64,000 nt of DNA, taken from Bacillus_AD sp047238185. Its GTDB lineage: Bacteria; Bacillota; Bacilli; Bacillales; DSM-1321. The stretch spans positions 310,001 to 374,000 of the forward strand of contig NZ_JBDFMI010000006.1 of the NCBI RefSeq assembly GCF_047238185.1. Direction: 5' to 3'. This document shows positions 7,817-15,500 of the stretch, in pieces. Positions within the stretch are counted from its first letter, which is position 1, and each line of letters starts with the position of its first letter. The translations under genes were made by a program, and so were the position numbers. The notes under the pieces are model-generated. The model saw nothing but the letters and a program-made list of their open reading frames with translations, did not search any database and was not told the DNA's origin.

Positions 7817-7845
7817 TAAAAGGAGCCTTTCGGACTAAAGGCTCC
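7817..7845 (-). terminator. Intrinsic terminator after spoIIR
   Basis: GGAGCCTTT and AAAGGCTCC (arms 7837-7845 and 7822-7830) form a perfect 9-bp stem with a six-base loop, followed by TTTTAT on the minus strand. Confidence 0.85.
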
Positions 7846-7882
7846 CTTTAAGTGTAACTTATCAACTGAATCAGCGGGTTGA

Positions 7883-8662
7883 TTATTCAAATAAATCTTT
7901 CATAAGATCCGCAAAGAACCAGCGTTTTTCGATTTTAACTGATTCTTCATCCCGTTCCGTATATAAAGGCGGTTTAGCTTCATCCTCTTTCTTTGTTTGG
8001 TGTTTTGAATCATCCTTATTTTCTTTGGAAAGACCCTTATTCTCCTCCAATTCCTCCTCGAGTGAAACATGTTTCTCATCGGTCCCGCCAGCTTCATCCA
8101 TAGACATCTCTTCATCTTGCTTTTCCTCTTCATCCATCGCTTGGGCACTGACCGCTGTCCCATTTGAAAAATCAAGGAAACATAAAGGAGGAAACAAGAC
8201 ACACCACCAGTTTGCCCCTTCCCCTGCTCCGAGAGTAATGACAATAGCCTCATATTCTCCAGCCGGATATAAGAATTGCCCGTATAGTTTTGTAGGGAAT
8301 TTCGCCTTACCGAATTCCACCTTCACAGACTGGTTGGAGCCGGCCTTCGCTACATGTTGCTTTGCTATATTCTGTATATCCGGCACATGACTTTTGATGA
8401 TACTTCGCGCTTTATCGATCGAAGTCAGATCTTTCACCCAGGTAGTAATATTCGCATTCACTTCATCACGGATCGCCCGCTTCAAATCTTGGTCTTTCTC
8501 TGTATCACTGTTTGCCAGTATCCGGAGCCTGATCGCTTCCTTCGGGATAATGACTGCTTCCTCCGCTGCTTGAGCATTTTCAGCCTTTGGTATATAAAAG
8601 CTCAGGATGGTTCCCAAGCACAACATGACAACATATAATCCTGCAAAATTGGTTTTTTTCAT
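7883..8662 (-). CDS. spoIIR: Stage II sporulation protein R with an acidic C-terminal extension
   Basis: The forespore-secreted signal that triggers SpoIIGA to process pro-sigma-E in the mother cell. An N-terminal hydrophobic signal segment (about residues 6-24) precedes the conserved region IPKEAIRLRILANSDTEKDQ (about 39-58) and the hallmark GEGANWWCVLFPPLCFLD (about 147-164). The total of 259 residues exceeds the roughly 225 of B. subtilis because residues about 175-240 form a low-complexity Glu/Lys/Asp-rich stretch. The ATG at 8660-8662 fits AAGGGGGAG eight bases upstream; an earlier ATG at 8686 does not. A sigma-F-like promoter lies just upstream. Confidence 0.95.
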   Translation of the reverse strand: MKKTNFAGLYVVMLCLGTILSFYIPKAENAQAAEEAVIIPKEAIRLRILANSDTEKDQDLKRAIRDEVNANITTWVKDLTSIDKARSIIKSHVPDIQNIAKQHVAKAGSNQSVKVEFGKAKFPTKLYGQFLYPAGEYEAIVITLGAGEGANWWCVLFPPLCFLDFSNGTAVSAQAMDEEEKQDEEMSMDEAGGTDEKHVSLEEELEENKGLSKENKDDSKHQTKKEDEAKPPLYTERDEESVKIEKRWFFADLMKDLFE

Positions 8663-8687
8663 TTGATTCACTCCCCCTTGTAGCACT

Positions 8688-8717
8688 CATTCTGGCCAAA
8701 ATCCATCTATCTTAAAC
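8688..8717 (-). promoter_or_regulatory. Sigma-F-like promoter for spoIIR
   Basis: GTTTA (8713-8717), 15 bases, then GGCCAGAATG (8688-8697) resembles the forespore sigma-F pattern GYATA-N15-GGnnAnAnT. SpoIIR is a known sigma-F gene. Match by eye only. Confidence 0.5.
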
Positions 8718-8755
8718 TAGCAAAATAGATATTTTTCAAAGGGGAGCCTATTCTA

Positions 8756-9862
8756 TTATTTCCGGTCGATTACTTTTATGCCAATGCCCAATAGTACCGC
8801 TCCCATCAGAAAGAGGATGCCCATTGGATACAGCAAAGCAGACCAGCTTTGCCCATAGATGGTAGCTCCCTTGAGAGCCTGCATTCCATAAGTGATCGGC
8901 ACTATTTTAGATAAAAGAAGAATCGTTTTGGAGGTAACAATTTCTAGCGGCCAATAAGCTCCTCCGAGCATGGCCATTGATACAGCCAAAAAAGGAACAA
9001 CTGCCCTGAATTGCTGTAAGTTCTTTACAAGCGCAGCAATTAATAGCGCAATAGCAATAATGCAGAACGTATACGGAATCAGGATGATCAGCGTTTTTCC
9101 GAAGGCTCCATAGAATTGGTACTGCAGCACAAAACGGAATATGCAAAAAACAAGCGCCATTTGAATATAGCCTGTTATGAAACTGTAGGCCAAATTTCCG
9201 GCATACAATTGCCATTTCCTCAACGGAGACAGAAGCAGCCGATTCCATATGCCATTTTGTTTTTCGGTCAGAATGGTCACAACATTAAAGGATATCGTAA
9301 AAATGACGAAGAATAATCCAAATCCAAAAAGGGCTTGTAAACCAGAATCATCACGGAAGGCATCCTTGGCCATAAACCCTTTCTTCTCCACCTCAAATGG
9401 CGTTTGATCTTCCAGTTTGGATAAGTCTTTTTTCAATTCAGCCGCTTCTTCCGGCGTCTTTGTTTGTACTTGTTCCATAATGGCATCCGTGCGTCCAAGA
9501 TCCTGGTAGCCCTTATTCAATTCATAGTTTAGCAGGGAAAAATTTTCCCCTTCCGCTATGATAAAAATGGTAGCGCCCTTCGATTTCAGTTCCACAGCCA
9601 TTTCACTTTTACTATCATTGACAGCTTCTAAGGCATCTTCCTTATCCTCTGGACTAAAATGAAATGTATTGGATGCATTCAATTTTTGCACGATCGGTTT
9701 TAATTGCTGTTTCGTTAATTCGCTGAATACCGGTACTTCAATCTTCCCTCCATAGTTCATGCCCATCACATACGAAAACGCCAATAAAATGACTGTCATT
9801 GTGATAAATGACCATGGTTTGCGCTTCAGCAATCGGAATTTCACCCTCAATACAGCCAGCAT
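8756..9862 (-). CDS. lnrN: ABC-2 type transporter permease, LnrN-like
   Basis: A 368-residue membrane subunit. One helix near the N-terminus (about residues 18-36), a long external domain (about 40-175), then five or six helices (about 180-360), the layout of ABC-2 drug/lipopeptide exporters such as LnrN (YfiN). It starts three bases after the partner permease stops, with GGAGGCGAAG as ribosome site, so the ATPase and two permeases are translated as a unit. In B. subtilis LnrLMN exports linearmycin-type polyenes under LnrJK control; the substrate here is inferred from the family only. No clear terminator follows. Confidence 0.82.
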   Translation of the reverse strand: MLAVLRVKFRLLKRKPWSFITMTVILLAFSYVMGMNYGGKIEVPVFSELTKQQLKPIVQKLNASNTFHFSPEDKEDALEAVNDSKSEMAVELKSKGATIFIIAEGENFSLLNYELNKGYQDLGRTDAIMEQVQTKTPEEAAELKKDLSKLEDQTPFEVEKKGFMAKDAFRDDSGLQALFGFGLFFVIFTISFNVVTILTEKQNGIWNRLLLSPLRKWQLYAGNLAYSFITGYIQMALVFCIFRFVLQYQFYGAFGKTLIILIPYTFCIIAIALLIAALVKNLQQFRAVVPFLAVSMAMLGGAYWPLEIVTSKTILLLSKIVPITYGMQALKGATIYGQSWSALLYPMGILFLMGAVLLGIGIKVIDRK

Positions 9863-9865
9863 CGG

Positions 9866-11131
9866 TTACTTCGCCTCCTTTCTTGGAAAAATCATGACTG
9901 CCGCCGTTAGCAGGATGACAGCATAGGCAATTAATGTGGCTATATAGGTCCCCATTGCAGATAAATCGTAACCCTGAGCAATCTTCATATAGGCTTTAAG
10001 GCCTGCTCCATTCAAGGATAGTTCCCCAATCTTTTGCATCCAATCCGGGAAACTGTCTATCGGCACAAAGCTCCCCCCAAAAAAAGCAAGGACTGCCACC
10101 ACTACACTAGAAAACGAATCAGCAAACGACTCTGTTCTTTCCCGATAGCTTAAGGACGCAAGCAGTGCTGACAGCCCTCCAACCGCCATGCTAAGAAGCA
10201 GGGAAACAAGGATAAAATCAAAAACACTTGCCATTTGCACACCAAAACAGAAATGAGCAAACGTAAATAAGATCACCAATTGAACAAAACCGATAATACT
10301 GCAAGATGCCATGACACTGCCTAAATAGGCCCATGGAGAAACCGCAGCCAACCGGATTCTCTGATAGATATGCTTTTCCTTTTCAAGCAAGGCAAAGGAA
10401 GCCAGTGTCGAAGCGACATATAATACAAACATCGTACTCATGCCAATCGTATAATAAGTCGATGAGTCTATTGTTTTCATTCCATGCACTGTTTTCTTTT
10501 CGATATGGACAGCACCTTGCTTCCCTACTGTATCAAGAGGCATTTGATGGACTTGCAGGAACGAAGCGTATGCATACTCCTGTTTGAAATCCTGAAGTAT
10601 TTTATCCACAATGCCTGCTGTTATTTGTTCATTTTCATTTTTGATCAATGTCAAGGAAGGCGGTTTTCCTTCCCCAAGTAAATAATGCTGCAGGAATGAA
10701 TACGTAAAACCTTCCGGAACTTCAATGATTGCAGACGTATCTTTCTGCTTTTTAGCATCTGACAACTTATTCGGCCCTACGGCATGAAGCTCGATGTTCT
10801 TCTCGCTCTCCTTATTCCCAAGCACCTTATCCTTTAATGTGGAGATAGGCAACGTCTGTTTAGCAGCGGCAATCAGCTGTTTCTTCCCCTGCTCCGGTAT
10901 AGTAGGAGAGGCTTGGACCTCCTTCATAAATGTTTGTAGTTCTTGTTGTTCAGATGCATGCTCCACGACATACACCTTCGCCTTGATTGCACTTGCCCCT
11001 GAATTCATCAAGCCTCCAAGCGCAACACCCAAAATACTGATCAGCGCAATCGGCATCACCAGCAATATAATCAATTCATGTTTATTCCGAAGCAAAACGT
11101 TCATATTTTTTTTGATTAATTGGGCAAACAT
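9866..11131 (-). CDS. lnrM: ABC-2 type transporter permease, LnrM-like
   Basis: A 421-residue membrane subunit paired with the next permease. It has an N-terminal helix (about residues 20-42), a large external domain (about 45-225) and a C-terminal helical bundle (about 228-415) with the ABC-2 style segment VAVLAFFGGSFVPIDSFPDW. GTG at 11134 and ATG at 11131 are adjacent start candidates behind AGGGGTGAT; ATG is chosen. The ATPase gene stops ten bases before. The order ATPase, 422-type permease, 368-type permease matches lnrL-lnrM-lnrN of B. subtilis. Confidence 0.82.
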   Translation of the reverse strand: MFAQLIKKNMNVLLRNKHELIILLVMPIALISILGVALGGLMNSGASAIKAKVYVVEHASEQQELQTFMKEVQASPTIPEQGKKQLIAAAKQTLPISTLKDKVLGNKESEKNIELHAVGPNKLSDAKKQKDTSAIIEVPEGFTYSFLQHYLLGEGKPPSLTLIKNENEQITAGIVDKILQDFKQEYAYASFLQVHQMPLDTVGKQGAVHIEKKTVHGMKTIDSSTYYTIGMSTMFVLYVASTLASFALLEKEKHIYQRIRLAAVSPWAYLGSVMASCSIIGFVQLVILFTFAHFCFGVQMASVFDFILVSLLLSMAVGGLSALLASLSYRERTESFADSFSSVVVAVLAFFGGSFVPIDSFPDWMQKIGELSLNGAGLKAYMKIAQGYDLSAMGTYIATLIAYAVILLTAAVMIFPRKEAK

Positions 11132-11141
11132 CACATCACCC

Positions 11142-12074
11142 CTAATCCCGAAGGACCCGGCCGGTCAAATGAAGGAATACATCTTCCAGCGTCGGATTTT
11201 TCTGTTCTATGCTTGTAATAGGGACAAACCATTTTTCAGATAAGGAAATCAGTAACGAAAATAGATTGACATTCTTCGGAGCAATAATAGTCATGGTATG
11301 ATCCTGAATGGACACAGAGCTAATTTCTTTACGATTCCTTAATTCTTCTTCCAACTGAGGCGATTGCTTCTCAAATTTTGCTACAATTGTATTTTCAGAG
11401 GAAAGCATTTTTTTCAATTCATCCGTCGTACCGGAAGCGATAATTTCACCATGGTCCATGATATAAATTCGGTCACAGAGGAATTCCACCTCTTCCATAT
11501 AATGCGATGTATAAAGAACCGTCATATTCTGTTCTTTATTCAGCTTTTTGACCGATTCCAAAATATAATTGCGGGATTGCGGATCAATGCCGACCGTCGG
11601 CTCATCCATGATGATGAATTCTGGATTATGAAGAAGCGCAACACCGATGTTAAGGCGGCGTTTCATTCCTCCAGAAAAGGTTTTAACGATATCTTTGCTC
11701 CGATCCTCTAAACCGATCACCTTCAAAACTTCCTCTACGCGCCTTCGCAGCTCAGCTCCCTTCAAACGATGGATGCGCGCAAAGAAAACCAAGTTTTCCT
11801 CTGCGGATAATTCCTCATATAAGGCAATCTCCTGGGGCACGACACCCAATATATTCCTCAAATCCGCCGGATCTTTGACAATGCTATTCCCATCCAGCAA
11901 TACATCTCCGGAGGTCGGCAGCAACAGCGATGAAATCATGGAAATCGCCGTACTTTTCCCCGCGCCGTTCGGCCCGAGCAATCCAACCGTTTCACCACGG
12001 TCCAAATATATATTCATATGCTTAACAACACTTTTATCCTTAAACCTCTTCGTCAAATCAATCACTTCAAGCAA
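11142..12074 (-). CDS. lnrL: ABC transporter ATP-binding protein, LnrL-like
   Basis: Powers the adjacent permeases. Walker A GPNGAGKS (about residues 36-43), signature SGGMKRRLNIG, Walker B EFIIMDEPTVGIDPQ and the H-loop YTSHYMEEVE are all intact. A C-terminal accessory region (about 225-310) ends in NPTLEDVFLHLTGR, typical of drug-resistance ABC ATPases. A TTG at 12072-12074 nine bases behind AGAGAGG is preferred; the ATG at 12083 abuts that site and remains an alternative. It has its own promoter region, separated from the two-component genes by a terminator and the repeat array. Confidence 0.87.
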   Translation of the reverse strand: MLEVIDLTKRFKDKSVVKHMNIYLDRGETVGLLGPNGAGKSTAISMISSLLLPTSGDVLLDGNSIVKDPADLRNILGVVPQEIALYEELSAEENLVFFARIHRLKGAELRRRVEEVLKVIGLEDRSKDIVKTFSGGMKRRLNIGVALLHNPEFIIMDEPTVGIDPQSRNYILESVKKLNKEQNMTVLYTSHYMEEVEFLCDRIYIMDHGEIIASGTTDELKKMLSSENTIVAKFEKQSPQLEEELRNRKEISSVSIQDHTMTIIAPKNVNLFSLLISLSEKWFVPITSIEQKNPTLEDVFLHLTGRVLRD

Positions 12075-12115
12075 ATATAACATCCTCTCTGGATTTCAAT
12101 TTTCACTCTACTTTT

Positions 12116-12190
12116 ATTATAAGATTTATCTGACTATGATTAACTGCCCTCAGTCACTTAAACATGACAAAAATATGACCCAGGTCACAT
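12116..12190 (-). promoter_or_regulatory. Promoter and candidate operator for the LnrLMN-like operon
   Basis: A TATAAT -10 element is read on the minus strand at 12116-12121, with a poor -35 (TTAATC or GTTAAT) 16-17 bases upstream, as expected for an activated promoter. Further upstream TGACC-CA-GGTCA (12176-12187) is a near-perfect palindrome, plausibly the site for the response regulator encoded next door. The palindrome directly abuts the first repeat unit. Function is inferred. Confidence 0.4.
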
Positions 12191-12788
12191 ATAAAGCGGA
12201 AAGCGCCCGATTAACCCCGACAAGCTTAAGACAGGCACCTGACAAAGACCGGTTTTCGTCTTTGACAGGGGCTTGGCTTAAGACCTCGAGGGGTTGGCGC
12301 TTGTAGCTGGATTACATATAAAGCGGAGGCGTTCGATTAGTGACGTACAAACTGGACCCTTTTTCTTGAGATAAAGGAAACACGGTGAGCAGGCGAGCCG
12401 ATGTTGACTTATCGTAGAGAAACAGGGGAAGTTTGCTAGTCGCTGAACGCCAGAGCTGGATTGCATATAAAGCGGAAAGCGCCCGATTAACCCCGACAAG
12501 CTTAAGACAGGCACCTGACAAAGACCGGTTTTCGTCTTTGACAGGGGCTTGGCTTAAGACCTCGAGGGGTTGGCGCTTGTAGCTGGATTACATATAAAGC
12601 GGAGGCGTTCGATTAGCGACGTACAAACTGGACCCTTTTTCTTGAGATAAAGGAAACACGGTGAGCAGGCGAGCCGATGTTGACTTATCGTAGAGAAACA
12701 GGGGAAGTTTGCTAGTCACTGAACGCCAGAGCTGGATTGCATATAAAGCGGAAAGCGCCTGGTTAACCCCGACAAGCTTAAGACAGGC
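12188..12788. repeat. Tandem array of 276-bp repeat units (two full, one truncated)
   Basis: Units start at 12188, 12464 and 12740, an exact 276-bp period. Units 1 and 2 differ at only two positions that I can see. Unit 3 stops after about 49 bases, next to the response-regulator terminator. Each unit joins module A (about 130 bp, with CCCCGACAAGCTTAAGAC, a CCTG-a-CAAAGAC / GTCTTTG-a-CAGG hairpin and GGCTTAAGACCTCGAGGGG) and module B (about 145 bp, bounded by GGCGTTC and GAACGCC). The array contains no convincing gene. Related copies are at 4.9-5.1 kb, and fragments at 24.2 and 52.1 kb. Confidence 0.92.
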
Positions 12789-12790
12789 GC

Positions 12791-12815
12791 AAAAAAACCG
12801 CCTTTGGTTGGCGGT
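12791..12815 (-). terminator. Intrinsic terminator after the LnrK-like regulator
   Basis: Minus-strand ACCGCC (12810-12815) pairs with GGCGGT (12797-12802) and is followed by TTTTTT. It separates the two-component genes from the repeat array. Confidence 0.85.
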
Positions 12816-12819
12816 CATG

Positions 12820-13464
12820 TTAAGAGATATGATTGCGGACAGCGTATATGGCTAGCTGTGTACGATCCCGCAAATCCAGTTTGTGCAGGATGACGGTTAT
12901 ATGGTTCTTCACGGTACCGATAGACAAATGCAGCTCTGTGGAAATTTCCTTATTTGTCTTTCCACTTCCGACACAGCGGATTATATCCACTTCTCTCGGA
13001 GTCAATAAAGGAGACACTTCCGGTTCAGTATGGGGCATTTCCAAAAGCCTCGGGATTACACGCGCCGATACGTCCTCATGAAGAGGAAGTCCGCCTTTCA
13101 GACAGCTTTCCACTGCCGAGAGCAATTTATCCGAGTCGGCTGTTTTCAACAAAAAGCCATTAGCCCCCTCCTGTAACGCCTTTAAAGTATACTCATCATC
13201 ATTAAAAGTAGTCAGCATAAGAATTTTAACTCGATATCCTTCCCGGCGAATGGTCTTCACCGCTTCAATCCCGTCCATAACCGGCATTCTGACGTCCATT
13301 ATAATTAAATCAATCCCATGGGAAGACAATTGTTCGAGAGCTTCTTTACCATTGGATGCCAAAGAAGTAACCTTCATTCCGGGATGCTGCTCTACCATCA
13401 TCTTGATGCCTTCCCTTACAATATTTTGATCCTCAACGACCATGATTCTCCACATATTACTCAC
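12820..13464 (-). CDS. lnrK: NarL/FixJ-family response regulator, LnrK-like
   Basis: A 214-residue regulator. The receiver domain (about residues 5-120) has the acidic pair Glu11-Asp12, phospho-acceptor Asp57 in IIMDVRMP, Thr84-Thr85 and Lys107 in FLLKTAD. The C-terminal LuxR-type helix-turn-helix (about 150-210) includes LTPREVDIIRCVGSGKTNKE and GTVKNHITVI. It overlaps the kinase gene by eight bases, so the pair is translationally coupled. By analogy with B. subtilis LnrJK it should activate the ABC operon on the far side of the repeat array. Confidence 0.88.
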   Translation of the reverse strand: MSNMWRIMVVEDQNIVREGIKMMVEQHPGMKVTSLASNGKEALEQLSSHGIDLIIMDVRMPVMDGIEAVKTIRREGYRVKILMLTTFNDDEYTLKALQEGANGFLLKTADSDKLLSAVESCLKGGLPLHEDVSARVIPRLLEMPHTEPEVSPLLTPREVDIIRCVGSGKTNKEISTELHLSIGTVKNHITVILHKLDLRDRTQLAIYAVRNHIS

Positions 13465-14539
13465 TCCTATGCACCGGAAATATTCCTCTTACGATAAATT
13501 GTCCGCCTTCTTGATACACATGAAGCCGACCTCCCAATTCTTTTATCCGCTCCTTCATTCCCCTCAGGCCAAATCCATACTGGATCGGCTTATACTCGGT
13601 TGATTTATTGGTAACGACAAATTCAACATCCCCGTTTGCTGTTTTGCTTAACTTTACCTGTACTTCACGGGAATCTCCGTACTTCATAGCGTTTGTCAGC
13701 CCTTCCTGCAGCATTCGATACAGAGCGCTGTTTTGTTCATTACTCAACTGTGCGGACAATATGCCTTTCTCGGTACTGAATGAAATGGATATATGGCTTT
13801 CCGCCTCTAATTTTCTGACCAAATGCAGGACTGAATGGATGCCCTGCACTTCCTCAGACGTCAACGCCCTGACAGCTTGCCTCGTTTCCTGAAGAGCTTC
13901 ATCTGCCAATTGCACCAATTCCGGCATCGCAACTTGACCCTTCATTTCCTTGATTTTCAGCATCATGATCAAGGAAGTTAACTTATGGCCGACAGAATCA
14001 TGGATTTCACGGGCAATTTTCGTTCTTTCTTCGAGCCGGACCATTTTTTCCGTTTGAAATGAGCTTCGTTTTATCTTCCGGTATTCCTCAAGCAATCCAT
14101 CATACAACCTATTCTTCTCCTCATAGTTATATGCCATCGCCTTATATTGATAGACTGAATACAAAAGCCATATGACCAGTATAAGCCAGGACACAGACAA
14201 CGGAGAGTAGAGGATTTGCAAAACACTCGCAGTTGCCCCAAACACAATAGTTTGCACCAAAAAGGGCCGAAGGGAAAGATAACGAGTCGCTGACAAATGG
14301 ACTAAGAGCATCAATAATAAGAGATAATGGCTCGGCATAATGATATAAAGAACCGTCAAAAGCACTAAATGGGCATACTGGAAACCCTGATTATTTTTCG
14401 TCGGATACATTAAGTAATAGAGCAAAATGGAAACCGCGCATATAAAAATAAAATAAGCCACAGAGCCAGCATGCCAGTGTTCAACGAAAAAACCTGCCCA
14501 AAGGGCTAAAAATAAAGCAAGCTTCCAATAATCCTTCAA
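13457..14539 (-). CDS. lnrJ: Sensor histidine kinase (HisKA_3), LnrJ-like
   Basis: Five or six membrane helices occupy about residues 5-130 with almost no external loops, as in intramembrane-sensing kinases. The dimerisation/phosphorylation motif EERTKIAREIHDSVGHKLTS places the histidine near residue 180, followed by a HATPase domain with EGLTNAMKYGDS and YGFGLRGMKERI. TTG at 14537-14539 is favoured because AGGGGAGGG abuts the ATG at 14545; both are in frame. Family members sense membrane-active antibiotics; the ligand here is inferred only from the linked exporter. Confidence 0.85.
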   Translation of the reverse strand: MKDYWKLALFLALWAGFFVEHWHAGSVAYFIFICAVSILLYYLMYPTKNNQGFQYAHLVLLTVLYIIMPSHYLLLLMLLVHLSATRYLSLRPFLVQTIVFGATASVLQILYSPLSVSWLILVIWLLYSVYQYKAMAYNYEEKNRLYDGLLEEYRKIKRSSFQTEKMVRLEERTKIAREIHDSVGHKLTSLIMMLKIKEMKGQVAMPELVQLADEALQETRQAVRALTSEEVQGIHSVLHLVRKLEAESHISISFSTEKGILSAQLSNEQNSALYRMLQEGLTNAMKYGDSREVQVKLSKTANGDVEFVVTNKSTEYKPIQYGFGLRGMKERIKELGGRLHVYQEGGQFIVRGIFPVHRSE

Positions 14540-14610
14540 GTCCATCCCTCCCCTACTCTAAAAAGTAACAACTTTCAGATCTATACACAATAGCGAATGT
14601 CTTTATTTCA

Positions 14611-14639
14611 AACAAAAAAACCCGCTATCAATCAGCAGG
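14611..14639 (-). terminator. Intrinsic terminator after prmC
   Basis: CCTGCT (14634-14639) pairs with AGCGGG (14621-14626), followed by TTTTTTTG on the minus strand. The first arm lies in the last codons of prmC. Confidence 0.8.
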
Positions 14640-15500
14640 TTTTTCCGCAAATACCATCCGGTCTTTACCGTTGATATCATATTCAATTGATACTCGGGCT
14701 TCCGGCAATGTTTCCCGAAGCAAAGCAGCAACCTTCTCCGCTTGTCCTGCCCCCACCTCAAAACCGATCAAAAATGTTTCGTTCAGCACTAGTGGAAGCT
14801 GCACCGCCAGCTGCTTGTACAGATCCATCCCATCCTCTCCGGCGAAAAGGGCCGTATGCGGTTCATGCTCTGTCACCACTTCGGACATGTCCACAGCATC
14901 CCCTAACGGAATATACGGAGGATTGGATAAGACAATATCAAACGTAGATCTATTTTCAACAAACGGAAGCAGAGCGTCGCCTTGGACAAATTCAATATTG
15001 GCCTCTAATGATTGGGCATTCTGTTCTGCCACTCCAAGCGCACCTTTCATCAAATCAGTAGCAGTCACTTTCAAGTCCGGCATTTCCAGCTTCATTGTAA
15101 TAGCGATGGCGCCGCTGCCCGTTCCGATATCAGCAAGGGAAAGCCCTTTTTCCGAAGAAAACAGCTTTGGTATTTTTCTTAGTGCATGATACACCAATTC
15201 CTCCGTTTCAGGGCGGGGAATCAATACGTGGCCATTCACTTTGAACGGCCGCCCATAAAACTCCTCATGGCCGATCAAATGTTGGACAGGAACTCCTTCT
15301 GCATGTTGTAGGACACCTTCACGAAAGTCCTCTAATACATTTTCCTCCAAAAGGTCTTGCATATTGGCGAATAATTGGGACCTTGAACATTTCAGGTAAT
15401 GGCGAAGTAGAAGTTCACCAGCATTTTCATCCCTGCCGTGTTCATTTAAAAAAGAAGAAGCCCACTGCAGGGCTTCAAATAATTTCATACTCACGCTCAT
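14628..15500 (-). CDS. prmC: Peptide chain release factor N5-glutamine methyltransferase
   Basis: Methylates the glutamine of the GGQ motif of release factors, using S-adenosylmethionine, to improve peptide release. The N-terminal helical substrate-binding domain (about residues 1-85) precedes a Rossmann methyltransferase domain with LADIGTGSGAIAI and the diagnostic glutamine-binding NPPYIP. The start ATG overlaps the stop of prfA as ATGA, coupling the enzyme to its own substrate. A second ATG four codons in is possible. Length (290) is normal. Confidence 0.95.
   Translation of the reverse strand: MSVSMKLFEALQWASSFLNEHGRDENAGELLLRHYLKCSRSQLFANMQDLLEENVLEDFREGVLQHAEGVPVQHLIGHEEFYGRPFKVNGHVLIPRPETEELVYHALRKIPKLFSSEKGLSLADIGTGSGAIAITMKLEMPDLKVTATDLMKGALGVAEQNAQSLEANIEFVQGDALLPFVENRSTFDIVLSNPPYIPLGDAVDMSEVVTEHEPHTALFAGEDGMDLYKQLAVQLPLVLNETFLIGFEVGAGQAEKVAALLRETLPEARVSIEYDINGKDRMVFAEKPAD

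Noticed and set aside
12278..12818. Open frames of 69-78 codons on the minus strand within the repeat array
   Set aside because: They lie wholly in the tandem units, repeat with them, have no sensible ribosome site and look like translated repeat DNA.
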